A stretch of 64,000 bases of DNA from Amycolatopsis sp. FBCC-B4732 (GCF_023008405.1 NZ_CP095376.1:6242501-6306500); one strand, 5' to 3'; positions 8,305-17,837 are shown, counted from the stretch's first letter. The notes: generated from the letters alone by a model not told the origin. Numbers and translations: made by a program.

Positions 8305-9126
8305 ATCCACGTCGTAGACCGCCCGCGCGTTGTGCTCGAAGACGGCCAGCCGCTCCGCGTCCGACAGCCCGCCGGTGAGGGCGACGGCCGCGTCCACGAC
8401 GAGCTCGTAGGACGCCGCCAGTTCGCAGACCGGCCAGTCCGAGCCGAACAGCAGCCGGGACGGGCCGAACACGTCCAGCACGTGGTCGACGTACCGGCGC
8501 AGGTGACCGACCTCCCATCCGGTCCAGTCCGCCTCCGTGACCAGGCCCGAAAGCTTGCACACGACGTTCTCGTGCGCGGCCAGCGCGGCCACCCCGGACG
8601 CCCACGGCTCCCACTCCCCCGCCGCGATCGGCGGCTTGGCCGCGTGGTCCAGCACCAGCCGCAGCTCCGGCAGCCGTGCCGCCAGGGAGGCGGCCGCGGG
8701 CAGCTGCCCGACGCGCACGAGCAGGTCGTAGGTCAGCCCCGCCGACGCCACCGCGCCCAGCCCGGCCAGCACCGGGGGCCGCAGCAGCCACTCGTCGTCC
8801 GGTTCGGTCTCCACCTGGTGCCGGATCCCGACGAGCGGCCCGGTCGACGCGGCCAGCCGGTCGGCGACGCCGGGGGCTTCGAGGTCCACCCAGCCGACCA
8901 CGCCCGCGATCACCGGTTCGGCCTCGGCCGTCGCGAGGAACTCCTCGGTCTCCTCGGCCGAGGAGGTCGTCTGCACCAGGATCGTCGCATGCACGCCGGC
9001 CGCCTTCGTCACCGCACGCAGGTCGTCGACCGTGTACGGACGGCGGATCGGGTCGAGGGCCGCCCCCGCCAGCCACGGGTATTCGCGCCGCGACGGGTCC
9101 CAGAGGTGGTGGTGCGCGTCGATCAT
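8275..9126 (-). CDS. Amidohydrolase-fold L-fucono-1,5-lactonase
   Basis: A 283-residue metal-dependent hydrolase of the amidohydrolase_2 family. Metal ligands are seen in MIDAHHHLWDP at the N-terminus, with DHAAKPP and GSDWPV later. In this locus the natural reaction is hydrolysis of L-fucono-lactone to L-fuconate, after the dehydrogenase step. The ATG at 9126 overlaps the stop of the aldo/keto reductase gene (ATGA), so lactonase, dehydrogenase and mutarotase form one operon starting at 10435. An L-rhamnono-lactonase role is possible from sequence alone, but the fuconate dehydratase in the sister operon favours fucose. Confidence 0.88.
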   Translation of the reverse strand: MIDAHHHLWDPSRREYPWLAGAALDPIRRPYTVDDLRAVTKAAGVHATILVQTTSSAEETEEFLATAEAEPVIAGVVGWVDLEAPGVADRLAASTGPLVGIRHQVETEPDDEWLLRPPVLAGLGAVASAGLTYDLLVRVGQLPAAASLAARLPELRLVLDHAAKPPIAAGEWEPWASGVAALAAHENVVCKLSGLVTEADWTGWEVGHLRRYVDHVLDVFGPSRLLFGSDWPVCELAASYELVVDAAVALTGGLSDAERLAVFEHNARAVYDVDAGGETSSRG

Positions 9127-10100
9127 GAGACTCCTTCGGCGATGACGACGTCGGCCCGCAGCAGGCCCGCGTCGACGAGTTCGGTCCACAGCCGAGGGGG
9201 CACGACCGCCCTGGCCCGCCGCGCGTTGACGCTGACCTGCGAAGGATCGTGCGCGCCGACGACGACCGACGCCACCGCGGGGTGCGCCATCGGCAGCGCC
9301 AGCGCCGCTTCCGGCAGCTCGACGCCGTGCCGCGCGCAGATCGCGGCGATCCGGCCGGCCCGCTCGACCAGCTCCGGCGGGGCGTCGGCGTAGTCGTAGA
9401 CGCGGCCCGGCTCGGCCGTCGCCAGGATGCCGCCGTTGAACGCGCCGCCGGCGACCACCCGGACGCCGCGGTCGAGGCAGAGCGGCAGCAGCTCGTCGAG
9501 CGCCGGCTGGTCCAGCAGCGTGTAGCGGCCGGCCACGAGCAGGACGTCGAGGTCGGTGCGGCGGACGAACTCGGTGAGCATCGGCGCCTGGTTCATCCCG
9601 GCGCCGAACCCGCCGATCACGCCCTGCTCCCGCAGCTCGCGCAACGCGGGGAAGGCGCCGCGCAGGGCTTCCTCGAAGTGGTCGTCGGGGTCGTGCACGT
9701 AGACGACGTCGACGCGGTCGAGCCCGAGCCTCACCAAGCTGTCCTCGAAGGACCGCAGGACGCCGTCGCGGCTGAAGTCCCAGCGGCGCCGGTACGCGGC
9801 GGGGACGGCGAAGCCCTCGTCGTCCTGCCGCCCGGCGCCGTCCGGGTCCGGTTCGAGCACGCGCCCGACCTTCGTCGAGAGCACGAACTCGTCGCGGGGG
9901 TACGAGCGCAAGGCCGCGCCGAGGCGGGTCTCCGAGAGGCCGAGGCCGTAGTGCGGCGCGGTGTCGAAGTACCGGATGCCCTCGTCCCACGCGCGGTGCA
10001 CGGTCGCGGCCGCCGTCTCGTCGGTGATCGCGTGGTAGAGGTTGCCCAGCTGCGCGCAGCCGAGGCCCAGCGGGGAGAGGGGGAGTTCCAACGCCGTCAC
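9123..10100 (-). CDS. Aldo/keto reductase, L-fucose dehydrogenase
   Basis: NAD(P)-dependent oxidation of L-fucose to L-fucono-lactone. The 325-residue protein has an AKR barrel: LGLGCAQLGN, the Asp/Tyr of FDTAPHYGLGLSE, Lys of STKVG and His of VYVHDPDDH give the full catalytic tetrad, and the arrangement resembles D-threo-aldose/L-galactose dehydrogenases. I choose the GTG at 10100 because it overlaps the mutarotase stop (GTGA); residues encoded further upstream are Arg-rich and unlike the family. Middle gene of mutarotase-dehydrogenase-lactonase. Confidence 0.9.
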   Translation of the reverse strand: MTALELPLSPLGLGCAQLGNLYHAITDETAAATVHRAWDEGIRYFDTAPHYGLGLSETRLGAALRSYPRDEFVLSTKVGRVLEPDPDGAGRQDDEGFAVPAAYRRRWDFSRDGVLRSFEDSLVRLGLDRVDVVYVHDPDDHFEEALRGAFPALRELREQGVIGGFGAGMNQAPMLTEFVRRTDLDVLLVAGRYTLLDQPALDELLPLCLDRGVRVVAGGAFNGGILATAEPGRVYDYADAPPELVERAGRIAAICARHGVELPEAALALPMAHPAVASVVVGAHDPSQVSVNARRARAVVPPRLWTELVDAGLLRADVVIAEGVS

Positions 10101-10435
10101 TCCTTCACCGGCAGTTCCCAGACCAGCCCGATGCCGGTGTCGTCGCCGGAGTAGTCGTCTTCGACGGCCAGCAGCTCGGCCATCCTCGCCTGCCACGGGA
10201 CGTTGGCGGGGTGGTCCCGCAACGCCGCGCGCATCGCCGCGTAGTCGTCCACTTCGACGACGTGGAAGAGGTCGAGACCGTTACGCCAGATCCGCCAGGT
10301 GCGGACGCCGGCTTCGCGCAACGCCGTGTCCAGCCCGGGCGGGATGACGGCGTGGACGGACTCGTACTCGGCCTCCTTGCCCGGCTTCAGGCGGGTATGG
10401 AGCGCCACTCTTTGCGGTGCGGGCTGGTGGGTCAT
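10097..10435 (-). CDS. L-rhamnose/L-fucose mutarotase (RhaM/FucM-like)
   Basis: A 112-residue dimeric ferredoxin-like protein that speeds interconversion of alpha and beta sugar anomers so that the dehydrogenase receives its preferred form. RHTRLKPG-type start (ALHTRLKPGKEAEYESVH), the His-containing strand LDLFHVVEVDDY and the C-terminal ARMAELL match the L-rhamnose mutarotase family, which also includes fucose mutarotases. ATG at 10435 follows a GGAG. First gene of its operon, divergent from the FadR-type regulator with 80 bp between starts. Confidence 0.9.
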   Translation of the reverse strand: MTHQPAPQRVALHTRLKPGKEAEYESVHAVIPPGLDTALREAGVRTWRIWRNGLDLFHVVEVDDYAAMRAALRDHPANVPWQARMAELLAVEDDYSGDDTGIGLVWELPVKE

Positions 10436-10479
10436 CGCCACTCCTTCGCCGGAACATGGCACGCTGGGGAGGAACACCG

Positions 10480-10498
10480 AAACATCCGAGGTCTGGTG
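10480..10498. promoter_or_regulatory. Putative fucose-regulon operator, copy 1
   Basis: AAACATCCGAGGTCTGGTG lies 18 bp before the regulator start and 45 bp before the mutarotase start. It matches, in one orientation, the site at 17820-17837 in front of the other fucose operon (consensus ACATCsGAkGTCTGGT). The regulator at 10516 is the obvious candidate ligand. Confidence 0.6.
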
Positions 10499-10515
10499 CA
10501 GGGAGGACGGACGCG

Positions 10516-11235
10516 ATGCCCGTCACCGATGTCGCGATCGACAAGATCAAGGACATGATCATCTCCGGCGAGCTGGCGCCGGGCGACCGGCTGCCCAAGG
10601 AGGCCGAGCTGGCCCAGCGGCTCGGGCTCTCGCGCAGCTCCCTGCGGGAGGCCGTCAAGGCGTTGTGCCTGATCAGGGTGCTCGACGTCCGCCAGGGCGA
10701 CGGCACGTACGTCACCAGCCTCGAGCCGAACCTGCTGCTCGACGCGATGACGTTCGTCGTCGACTTCCACCGCGACGACACCGTGCTCGACTTCCTCGCC
10801 GTGCGGCGGATCCTGGAGCCCGCCGCGACCGCGCTGGCCGCGCTGCACATGAGCGACGACGACATCACCGAGCTGGGCCAGCTGCTCGGTGAGCTCGAGG
10901 ACTCGCCGACGGTCGAGGCGCTGGTCGCCAACGATCTCCAGTTCCACCGCAAGATCGCCGACGGCTCCGGCAACCCGGTGCTGTGCTCGCTGCTCGACAG
11001 CCTCTCCGGGCCGACCGCGCGCGCCCGCATCTGGCGCGGCCTCACCCAGGAGGGCGCGGTCGCGAAGACGCGGGAGCAGCACTCGGCGATCTACGAGGCC
11101 ATCGCGGCGCGCGAGCCGGAACTGGCGCGCTCGTGGGCGACCGTGCACGTCGCGGGCGTGGAGCAGTGGCTGCGCAACGCCCTGGGCACCGCGGACGACC
11201 CGACCACGCCGGACCTCACCGCCGAAGCCTCCTGA
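10516..11235 (+). CDS. FadR/GntR-family regulator (FCD domain) of the L-fucose locus
   Basis: A 239-residue winged-helix regulator. The DNA-binding domain (about 1-75) shows IIS GELAPGDRLPKEAELAQ and LGLSRSSLREAVKAL, followed by the wing DGTYV; the remainder is an all-helical FCD ligand domain with metal-type His/Asp positions (NDLQFHRKIAD). It starts at an ATG preceded by GGGAGGA. Lying between the two fucose operons on the opposite strand, it most likely represses both and is released by a pathway intermediate such as L-fuconate or 2-keto-3-deoxyfuconate (inference). Confidence 0.88.
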   Translation: MPVTDVAIDKIKDMIISGELAPGDRLPKEAELAQRLGLSRSSLREAVKALCLIRVLDVRQGDGTYVTSLEPNLLLDAMTFVVDFHRDDTVLDFLAVRRILEPAATALAALHMSDDDITELGQLLGELEDSPTVEALVANDLQFHRKIADGSGNPVLCSLLDSLSGPTARARIWRGLTQEGAVAKTREQHSAIYEAIAAREPELARSWATVHVAGVEQWLRNALGTADDPTTPDLTAEAS

Positions 11236-11296
11236 CACACTCACCTCCTGCGCGTCGCGGCGGTCCATGGAACGTCGGATGATCACCTGACCCGCG

Positions 11297-12310
11297 TCAG
11301 GTCTGGGGCTTTCCCCCGGCGTACCGGGCGATGATCAGCGCCACCAGGATGATCGCGCCGTAGATCGCGCCCTGCCACTCCGCGCGGACGTGCGCGTAGT
11401 TCAGCAGGCTCGACACCGACGACAGCAGCAGGACGCCGGTCAGCGCGCCGACGAGCGTGCCCTTGCCGCCGTCGAGCGAGACGCCGCCGATCACCGCCGC
11501 CGCGAACACCTGCAGGATCAGCCCGGAGCCCTGGTTCGCGCCCAGCGCGCCGACGTAACCGGTGTACGCGAGCCCGCCGATCGCCGCGAGGATCCCGGCG
11601 ACGACGAACACCGCCCACGCGATCCGGTCGACGCGGACGCCGGCCGCCCGTGCGGCTTCGCGGTTGCCGCCGATCGCGTACAGCGCGCGGCCGACGCGGT
11701 GGTAGCGCAGCACCCAGCCGGCGGCCGCGAACAGCGCCGCAGCCAGCCAGACCGACATCGGCAGGCCGGCGAACGTCGTCGTGGCGAGGTTCGTGAACGA
11801 GTCCGGCAGGTTGAACAGCGTCTTGCCCTGCGTCGACCCGACCTGCACACCGCGCAGCACGGTGAGCATCGCCAGGGTGACGATGAAGGCGTTCAGCTTC
11901 AGCTTCACGATCAGGAAGCCGTTGACGAACCCGACCAGCGCCCCGCACAGCGGGATGATCAGGAGGCCGATAGCCGCGGGCAGCTCGACGCCGAAGCCGG
12001 CCGACGCCGCCGGGATCACGACCATCGCGCCCAGCGCCGGCGCCAGGCCCATCGTGGATTCCAGCGACAGGTCGAACTTCCCGGTGATCAGCACCAGCGA
12101 CTCGCCCAGCACGACCAGCGACAGCGCCGCCGACGCGGTCAGGATGCTGACGATGTTGCTCCAGCCGACGAAGGTGTCGTCGACCAGGCCGCCGATCACG
12201 AACACGACGATCAGCGCGGGCAGCAGGGCCAGTTCACGCAGCCAGCCGGCCTTCCGGCGCCGGGGTGGCGCGGGCAGCTCCGTCTGCGGGGAGGTCATCA
12301 CGTCGGTCAC
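11297..12310 (-). CDS. Sugar ABC transporter permease (RbsC-like)
   Basis: A 337-residue inner-membrane permease with about eight to ten hydrophobic helices. The loop after residue 200 (YAIGGNREAARAAGVRV) is the EAA-like coupling motif of the BPD_transp_2 (ribose/xylose/galactose) class. GTG at 12310 overlaps the stop of the ATPase gene (GTGA). Last gene of the six-gene operon that begins at 17796; with the ATPase and binding protein it would import L-fucose. Confidence 0.92.
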   Translation of the reverse strand: MTDVMTSPQTELPAPPRRRKAGWLRELALLPALIVVFVIGGLVDDTFVGWSNIVSILTASAALSLVVLGESLVLITGKFDLSLESTMGLAPALGAMVVIPAASAGFGVELPAAIGLLIIPLCGALVGFVNGFLIVKLKLNAFIVTLAMLTVLRGVQVGSTQGKTLFNLPDSFTNLATTTFAGLPMSVWLAAALFAAAGWVLRYHRVGRALYAIGGNREAARAAGVRVDRIAWAVFVVAGILAAIGGLAYTGYVGALGANQGSGLILQVFAAAVIGGVSLDGGKGTLVGALTGVLLLSSVSSLLNYAHVRAEWQGAIYGAIILVALIIARYAGGKPQT

Positions 12311-13830
12311 GAAAGCTCGACTCCTTCGATGTCGGCCACGAGGTCGCCGTCGGACCACCCGGCCTGGTGCTCGGCGACCACGGACCCGGCGCGCAGCACC
12401 AGGACCCGGTCGCTCAGGCGCAGGTCGTCGAGCTCGTCGCTGACGATCAGCACCGCCTTGCCCTCGGCGCGCACCCGGTCGACGACCGCGAGCAGCGCCT
12501 CCTTCGACTTCACGTCCACCCCGGCGGTCGGGTTGATCAGCACGACCACGCGCGGGTCGCTCAGCAACGCCCGCGCCAGGACGATCTTCTGCTGGTTGCC
12601 GCCGGAAAGGTCGGACACCGGCTGCTCGGCGCTCGCGGCCACGATGTCGTAGTCCTTCAGCGCCTGCGACGCCTTCGCGAACCTCGTGCCCGGCGAAGCG
12701 ATCCCGCCGCGGCCCAGTTTGTCCAAAATGGACAGCGTGGCGTTGTCGGCGATCGAGTGCTCCAGCACCAGGCCCTCGTGGTGCCGGTCGCGCGGGACGC
12801 AGCCGATGCCCGCCCGCAGCGCCGCCGGGATGTCGCCCGGCCGCAACGGCTCGCCGTCGACGCGGACCGTGCCCGCGGACGGCGTCCGCAGGCCGTAGAC
12901 CGTCTCGGCGACCTGGTGCTTCCCGCTGGCGTTGCTGCCCGCGAACCCGACCACCTCGCCGCGGTGCAGCCGGAAGGAGACGTCGGAGAAGCCGTCGCCG
13001 GACAGGCCGTCGACCGCGAGGATCTCCGGGGCGTCCGGTTCGAGGGACTCCCGCGTCGCGGCGTCGCGCACCGACAGGCCGCCGGGTTCGCCGGTCATCG
13101 CGTCGACCAGCTGCGCCTTGCCGACCTCGGCCACCGGCGCGGTCAGCACGTGCTTCGCGTCGCGCAGCACCGTGACGGCCTGGCAGACCTCGTACACCTC
13201 GTGCAGGTGGTGGGAGATGAACAGGAACGTCACCCCGCCCGCCTGCATCTGGCGCATCCGGTCGAAGAGCCGCTCGATGGCCTGGCTGTCCAGCTGCGCG
13301 GTCGGTTCGTCGAGGACGATGAACCGGGCGCCGTAGGACAGCGCGCGGGCGATCTCGACGAACTGCCGGTCCTCGACCGACAGCTCGCCGGCCGGGGTGT
13401 CGACGTCGACGTGCACGTCCCACGAGTCGAGCAGCTCGCGGGCCTGGCGCCGCAACGACTTCCAGCCGATCGCGAACCCGCCGCCCGCCTGCCGGTTGAG
13501 GAACAGGTTTTCGGCGACGGTGAGCTGCGGGACGACCATCGCGTGCTGGTACACGCAGGCGACGCGCGCCTTCCAGTCGTCCTGCCTGGTCAGCGCGGGG
13601 GCCGGCGCGCCGCCGAACTCGACGTGCCCGGTGTCGGTGGCGGACAGGCCGGTGAGGATGGAGACGAGCGTCGACTTGCCGGCCCCGTTGCGCCCGACGA
13701 GCGCGTGGGACTCGCCGGGGTGCACGGTGAGGCTGACGTCGTGGAGCGCCACGGTGGGGCCGTAGCGCTTCCCGACTCCGACCGCGCTGACCACCGGGAC
13801 GGCGGATTCGCCGGCGGGCAGCGCGGTCAC
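12307..13830 (-). CDS. Sugar ABC transporter ATP-binding protein (RbsA-like, duplicated NBD)
   Basis: A 507-residue tandem ATPase. The first half has Walker A GRNGAGKST, signature LSVEDRQFVEIARAL (a variant of LSGGQ) and Walker B FIVLDEPTAQL. The second half has GSNASGKHQ in place of a normal Walker A and a consensus DLSGGNQQKIVLARAL signature with VVLINPTAGVD. Degeneration of one site is normal in RbsA/MglA proteins. GTG start at 13830 overlaps the binding-protein stop. The family energises pentose/hexose import. Confidence 0.93.
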   Translation of the reverse strand: MTALPAGESAVPVVSAVGVGKRYGPTVALHDVSLTVHPGESHALVGRNGAGKSTLVSILTGLSATDTGHVEFGGAPAPALTRQDDWKARVACVYQHAMVVPQLTVAENLFLNRQAGGGFAIGWKSLRRQARELLDSWDVHVDVDTPAGELSVEDRQFVEIARALSYGARFIVLDEPTAQLDSQAIERLFDRMRQMQAGGVTFLFISHHLHEVYEVCQAVTVLRDAKHVLTAPVAEVGKAQLVDAMTGEPGGLSVRDAATRESLEPDAPEILAVDGLSGDGFSDVSFRLHRGEVVGFAGSNASGKHQVAETVYGLRTPSAGTVRVDGEPLRPGDIPAALRAGIGCVPRDRHHEGLVLEHSIADNATLSILDKLGRGGIASPGTRFAKASQALKDYDIVAASAEQPVSDLSGGNQQKIVLARALLSDPRVVVLINPTAGVDVKSKEALLAVVDRVRAEGKAVLIVSDELDDLRLSDRVLVLRAGSVVAEHQAGWSDGDLVADIEGVELS

Positions 13831-14870
13831 AGGTTGTTCCCCCACAGGGCCTTGTCGTCCACGTTGTCCTTGGTGATGACGGGCGCGGGCAGCTGGTCCT
13901 CGAGGATGCCGGGGCTGATCTCGACGATGGTGCTGTCGTGGTCGGTCGGGCCCGGCTTGAACGTCTCGCCCGCCATGGCCTTCTTCAGCCAGTACAGGCC
14001 GTACTTCGCGTAGGCGTCGGCCGGCTGGGACACGGTGGCGTCGAGCTCGCCGGCGCGGATCGCGGCCAGCTCCTGGGGGATGCCGTCGTTGGACACGAGC
14101 ACGATGTGCTTCGGGTCCCCGACCGGGAAGAACAGGTTCTTGCGCTTGAGCGCCTGCTCGGTCGGGGCCAAGTAGACGCCGCCGGCCTGCATGTAGACGG
14201 CCTTGATGTCCGGGTTCGCGGTCAGCATGCTGTCCAGCCCGGAGGACGCCTTGTCGGCCTTCCACTCGGCCGGGATCTCCAGCACCTGGACGCCCGGGTA
14301 CTTCGACTTCATGCAGTCGCGGAAGGCTTCCGAGCGGTCGCGGCCGTTGACCGAGGCGAGGTCGCCCATGATCTGCACGACCTTGCCGGACTTGACCTTC
14401 GCGCCGATCGCGTCGCACGCCTTGGTGCCGTACGCCTTGTTGTCGGCGCGCACGACCATGGCGACCTTGCCGCTCTCGGGGGCGACGTCGACCGCGACGA
14501 CCGGCACGCCCTTGTTCTCGGCCTGCTTGAGCCCGGCGACGATGGCCGCCGAGTCCAGCGGCGTCACGACCAGGCCCTTGACGCCCTGGTTGAGGAACGT
14601 GCCGATGTCGGTGATCAGCTTCGCCGGGTCGCTGTCCGCGTTGACAGCCGGGAGGACGTCGACGCCCTCGGACTTGGCCATCTGCGGCACGTAGTTGTTG
14701 TAGGCCTGCCAGAACGGCGAGGTCAGCAGCGGCAGGGTCGCGCCGACCTTGCCGCCGGAGCCGCCCCCCGCCGCGGGCGCCGTCGCGTTGTCCTTGGTGG
14801 ACCCGCAGGCGGCCAGTACCAGGCCGCAGACGGCGGCCGTGGCGGCCACCGTGATCACCCTATTGCGCAC
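13827..14870 (-). CDS. Sugar-binding lipoprotein of ABC importer (RbsB-like)
   Basis: A 347-residue lipoprotein. The lipobox VLAAC at about residue 20-24 marks lipidation at Cys; GATLPLLTSPFWQAYNNYV opens a type I periplasmic-binding fold and the hinge region LVSNDG and TVSQPADAYAKYG follow. GTG at 14870 with AAGGAGG eight bases upstream decides the start; an upstream frame extension would hide the signal peptide. It should capture L-fucose outside the cell (inference from neighbours). Confidence 0.92.
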   Translation of the reverse strand: MRNRVITVAATAAVCGLVLAACGSTKDNATAPAAGGGSGGKVGATLPLLTSPFWQAYNNYVPQMAKSEGVDVLPAVNADSDPAKLITDIGTFLNQGVKGLVVTPLDSAAIVAGLKQAENKGVPVVAVDVAPESGKVAMVVRADNKAYGTKACDAIGAKVKSGKVVQIMGDLASVNGRDRSEAFRDCMKSKYPGVQVLEIPAEWKADKASSGLDSMLTANPDIKAVYMQAGGVYLAPTEQALKRKNLFFPVGDPKHIVLVSNDGIPQELAAIRAGELDATVSQPADAYAKYGLYWLKKAMAGETFKPGPTDHDSTIVEISPGILEDQLPAPVITKDNVDDKALWGNNL

Positions 14871-14898
14871 CGCATCCTCCTTGATGACAGCGAAAGTC

Positions 14899-15645
14899 CT
14901 ACTGGGGTTGCACGGGGCCGCGCGGGCGCAGGCCGTACATGCCACCGTCGACCGCGAGCGCGGTGCCGGTGGTCGAAGCGGAAAGCGGACTGGCGAGGTA
15001 GACGACGGCGTTCGCGACCTCTTCGGCGGTGACCAGCCGGCCCATCGGCTGGCGCGCCGCGAGGGCCGCGCGTTCGGCCGCCGGGTCGTCGGCGGCGTCG
15101 AGCAGGCGGCCCACCCACGGGGTGTCCGCCGTGCCCGGGCACACGCAGTTGACGCGGATCCGGTCCGGCAGGTGGTCGGTCGCCATCGCCAGGGTCAGCG
15201 AGAGCACCGCGCCCTTGCTGGCCGAATACAGCGCGCGGTTGGGCAGGCCGGCCCAGGCCGCGATGGAGCAGGTGTTCACGATCGCCGCGGACGGCGAGTT
15301 CTTCAGGTGCGGCAGTGCGGCCCGGGCGAGCCGGACCATGCCGACGACGTTGACGTCGAACACGCGGTGCCACTCGTCGTCGTCGTTGGCCGAGACGTCG
15401 CCCTGCGCGCCGATGCCCGCGTTGTTGACCAAGATGTCGAGGCGCCCGAAGCGTTCCACGACGGCGTCGATCGCCGAGCGGACTTCGTCATCGGAGGAGA
15501 CGTCGCAGCGGATGCCGTCCTCGCCGGGCTTCAGGTCGAGGGCCGCCACCCGCGCGCCGCGTTCGGCCAGCGAGGTCGCGACGGCCTTGCCGATGCCCGA
15601 GGCGCCCCCGGTGACGGCGGCCACCAGGCCCTCGAATTCACTCAC
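14899..15645 (-). CDS. SDR, 2-keto-3-deoxy-L-fuconate dehydrogenase
   Basis: NAD-dependent short-chain dehydrogenase of 248 residues. [10 protein letters not shown] (cofactor loop), NNAG, and the Ser/Tyr/Lys catalytic set in NTCSIA and YSASKGA are all present, with the usual C-terminal AVDGGMYG. Placed directly after the fuconate dehydratase (eight-base overlap) and before the transporter genes, it should oxidise 2-keto-3-deoxy-L-fuconate to the 2,4-diketo acid. The start is GTG at 15645. Confidence 0.9.
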   Translation of the reverse strand: MSEFEGLVAAVTGGASGIGKAVATSLAERGARVAALDLKPGEDGIRCDVSSDDEVRSAIDAVVERFGRLDILVNNAGIGAQGDVSANDDDEWHRVFDVNVVGMVRLARAALPHLKNSPSAAIVNTCSIAAWAGLPNRALYSASKGAVLSLTLAMATDHLPDRIRVNCVCPGTADTPWVGRLLDAADDPAAERAALAARQPMGRLVTAEEVANAVVYLASPLSASTTGTALAVDGGMYGLRPRGPVQPQ

Positions 15646-16942
15646 TTGCGGTCTCCGTCCACTCGGGACCGTCCGGGAAGCGGAACCGGCGCAGCGTGGC
15701 GTCGTGCATGCGCGCGGAGAACCCGGGTGCGGTCGGGGCGAGGTACCGGCCGCGCTCGACGACGGCCGGGTCGGTGAAGTGCTCGTGCAGGTGGTCGACC
15801 CACTCGATCGAGCGGTCCGCGTCGGTGCCTGACACCGCCACGAAGTCGAACATCGACAGGTGCCGGACGAGCTCGCAGAGCCCCACGCCGCCGGCGTGCG
15901 GGCACACCGGGACGCCGAACTTGGCGGCCAGCAGCAGGATCGCGAGGTTCTCGTTGAAGCCGCCGACGCGGGCGGCGTCCAGCTGCAGCACCGAAATCGC
16001 GTTCGCCTGCAGCAGCTGCTTGAAGACCACACGGTTCTGGACGTGCTCGCCGGTCGCGATCTTGATGGGCGCGAGCGCTTTCGCGATCGCCGCGTGGCCG
16101 AGGACGTCGTCGGGCGAGGTCGGCTCCTCGATCCAGTACGGGTCGTACGGCGCGAGTTCGGTCATCCAGTCGACCGCGGCCCGGACGTCCCAGCGCTGGT
16201 TGGCGTCGACGGCGATCCGGATGCCGTCGCCGACGGTCTCGCGGGCCAGTTTCATCCGGCGGACGTCGTCCTCGAGGTTGCCGCCGACCTTGAGCTTGAT
16301 CATCCCGAAGCCGTCCGCGACGGCCTGTTCGGCGAGCCGCACGAGCTTCGCGTCGGCGTACCCGAGCCAGCCCGGGGACGTGCTGTAGGCGCGGTAGCCG
16401 TGCTCTTCCAGCTGCTTGGCCCGCTCGGCCCGGCCGGGTTCGGCCCGGCGCAGGATGTCGAGGGCTTCGGCTTCGGTGAGCGCGTCGGACAGGTACCGGA
16501 AGTCCACCAGGGAGACGAGCTCCTCGGGCGTCATCCGCGCCGCGAACTGCCAGACCGGCAGGCCCGCGCGCCGCGCGGCGAGGTCCCAGGCGGCGTTGAC
16601 GACCGCCCCGACGGCCATGTGCGCGACACCCTTTTCCGGGCCCAGCCAGCGGAACTGCGAGTCGCCGACGAGCGTGCGGGACAGGTCGCCGAGCGCGGCC
16701 GCGTCCTCCGGGACGTCCCGGCCGACGACGTGCGGGGCGAGCGCCCGGATCGCGGCGGCCTGGACGTCGTTGCCGCGGCCGATGGTGAACGCGAGGCCGT
16801 AGCCGTCCGGGCCGCCGTCGGTGTGCAGCACGACGTAGGCGGCGGAGTAGTCCGGGTCGGGGTTCATCGCGTCCGAGCCGTCGAGCTCCCGCGAGGTCGG
16901 GAACCGGACGTCGAGGACCTCCATGCCGATGATCTTCGCCAT
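15638..16942 (-). CDS. fucD: L-fuconate dehydratase (enolase superfamily)
   Basis: A 434-residue Mg-dependent dehydratase converting L-fuconate to 2-keto-3-deoxy-L-fuconate. The N-terminal [20 protein letters not shown] and FTIGRGNDV closely resemble characterised fuconate dehydratases. Catalytic elements are IKLKVGG (Lys), the metal ligands in [14 protein letters not shown] and GEHVQN, and the His in [12 protein letters not shown] at 16942 lies two bases after the preceding stop. This enzyme is the strongest evidence that the locus is for L-fucose and not L-rhamnose. Confidence 0.94.
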   Translation of the reverse strand: MAKIIGMEVLDVRFPTSRELDGSDAMNPDPDYSAAYVVLHTDGGPDGYGLAFTIGRGNDVQAAAIRALAPHVVGRDVPEDAAALGDLSRTLVGDSQFRWLGPEKGVAHMAVGAVVNAAWDLAARRAGLPVWQFAARMTPEELVSLVDFRYLSDALTEAEALDILRRAEPGRAERAKQLEEHGYRAYSTSPGWLGYADAKLVRLAEQAVADGFGMIKLKVGGNLEDDVRRMKLARETVGDGIRIAVDANQRWDVRAAVDWMTELAPYDPYWIEEPTSPDDVLGHAAIAKALAPIKIATGEHVQNRVVFKQLLQANAISVLQLDAARVGGFNENLAILLLAAKFGVPVCPHAGGVGLCELVRHLSMFDFVAVSGTDADRSIEWVDHLHEHFTDPAVVERGRYLAPTAPGFSARMHDATLRRFRFPDGPEWTETASE

Positions 16943-16944
16943 GG

Positions 16945-17796
16945 TCAGGCCTGCCTCGCGGTCTGGTGCTGCCGGCCGAGCCCGTCGATCTCCAGCTCGA
17001 TCACGTCGCCGTCGCGCAGGTACGGCTTCGGGTCGGGCTGGCCGAGGGCCACGCCTTCGGGGGTGCCGGTGTTGATCAGGTCGCCGGGGCGCAGCACCAT
17101 CACCTGGCTCAGGTGGTGGACGATCTCGGCGACGCCGAAGATCATGTCCTTGGTCGAGGAGTCCTGCTTCTTCTCGCCGTTGATCCACAGCCGCAGGCCG
17201 AGGTCCTGCGGGTCCGGCACCTCGCTCGCCGGGACCAGCGCCGGGCCGAGCGGGTTGAAGTTCTCGCACGACTTGCCCTTGTCCCACTGGGCGGTGCGGA
17301 ACTGCAGCTCGCGCTCGGAGACGTCGTTCGAGACGACGTAGCCGGCGACGTGCTCCAAAGCTTCGTCCACGCTGTCGAGGTAGCGGGCGGTCTTGCCGAT
17401 GACGACGCCGAGCTCGACCTCCCAGTCGGTGCTGACCGACCCGCGCGGGATCAGGACGTCGTCGGCCGGGCCGACCACGACGTCCGGCGCCTTCATGAAG
17501 ACGACGGGCTCGGTGGGCGGCGTCGCGCCGGTCTCCTCGGCGTGGCGGCGGTAGTTCATGCCGATGCAGACGACCTTGCCGGGCTGCGCGATCGGCGAAC
17601 CCACGCGCAGGCCGTCGACGTCCGCCTCCGGCAGTTCCCCGGCGGCGAGCGCGGCGGCGGTGCGCGCGATCCCGTCCGCGGCGAGGAAGCCGCCGTCGAC
17701 GTCGGCGGTCAGCCCGCCCAGTTCGTAGGTGGTGCCGTCATCGGCCCGCACGAACGGACGCTCACTTCCCGGCTCTCCGAGGCGCACTAGCTGCAC
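16945..17796 (-). CDS. Fumarylacetoacetase-family hydrolase (2,4-diketo-3-deoxy-L-fuconate hydrolase)
   Basis: A 283-residue FAH-fold enzyme. [12 protein letters not shown], the metal ligand Glu cluster in [12 protein letters not shown] and the following [12 protein letters not shown], and GTPEGVALG are family marks. In this operon it would cleave 2,4-diketo-3-deoxy-L-fuconate to pyruvate and L-lactate, finishing the pathway. I prefer the GTG at 17796, seven bases after GAAGGGA; a GTG at 17817 would add seven residues. First gene of the operon fah-fucD-SDR-ABC. Confidence 0.9.
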   Translation of the reverse strand: MQLVRLGEPGSERPFVRADDGTTYELGGLTADVDGGFLAADGIARTAAALAAGELPEADVDGLRVGSPIAQPGKVVCIGMNYRRHAEETGATPPTEPVVFMKAPDVVVGPADDVLIPRGSVSTDWEVELGVVIGKTARYLDSVDEALEHVAGYVVSNDVSERELQFRTAQWDKGKSCENFNPLGPALVPASEVPDPQDLGLRLWINGEKKQDSSTKDMIFGVAEIVHHLSQVMVLRPGDLINTGTPEGVALGQPDPKPYLRDGDVIELEIDGLGRQHQTARQA

Positions 17797-17819
17797 GGAT
17801 ATTCCCTTCACCCACACCG

Positions 17820-17837
17820 ACCAGACATCCGATGTAT
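17820..17837. promoter_or_regulatory. Putative fucose-regulon operator, copy 2
   Basis: On the minus strand this reads ATACATCGGATGTCTGGT, 24-41 bp upstream of the hydrolase start. It contains the small palindrome ACATC-n-GATGT and matches the site at 10480-10498 over most positions. Confidence 0.6.

Noticed and set aside
11269..11284. Possible third fucose operator (minus strand GATCATCCGACGTTCC)
   Set aside because: Only half of the motif matches, GTCTGGT is missing, and it lies between convergent gene ends where an operator has little use.
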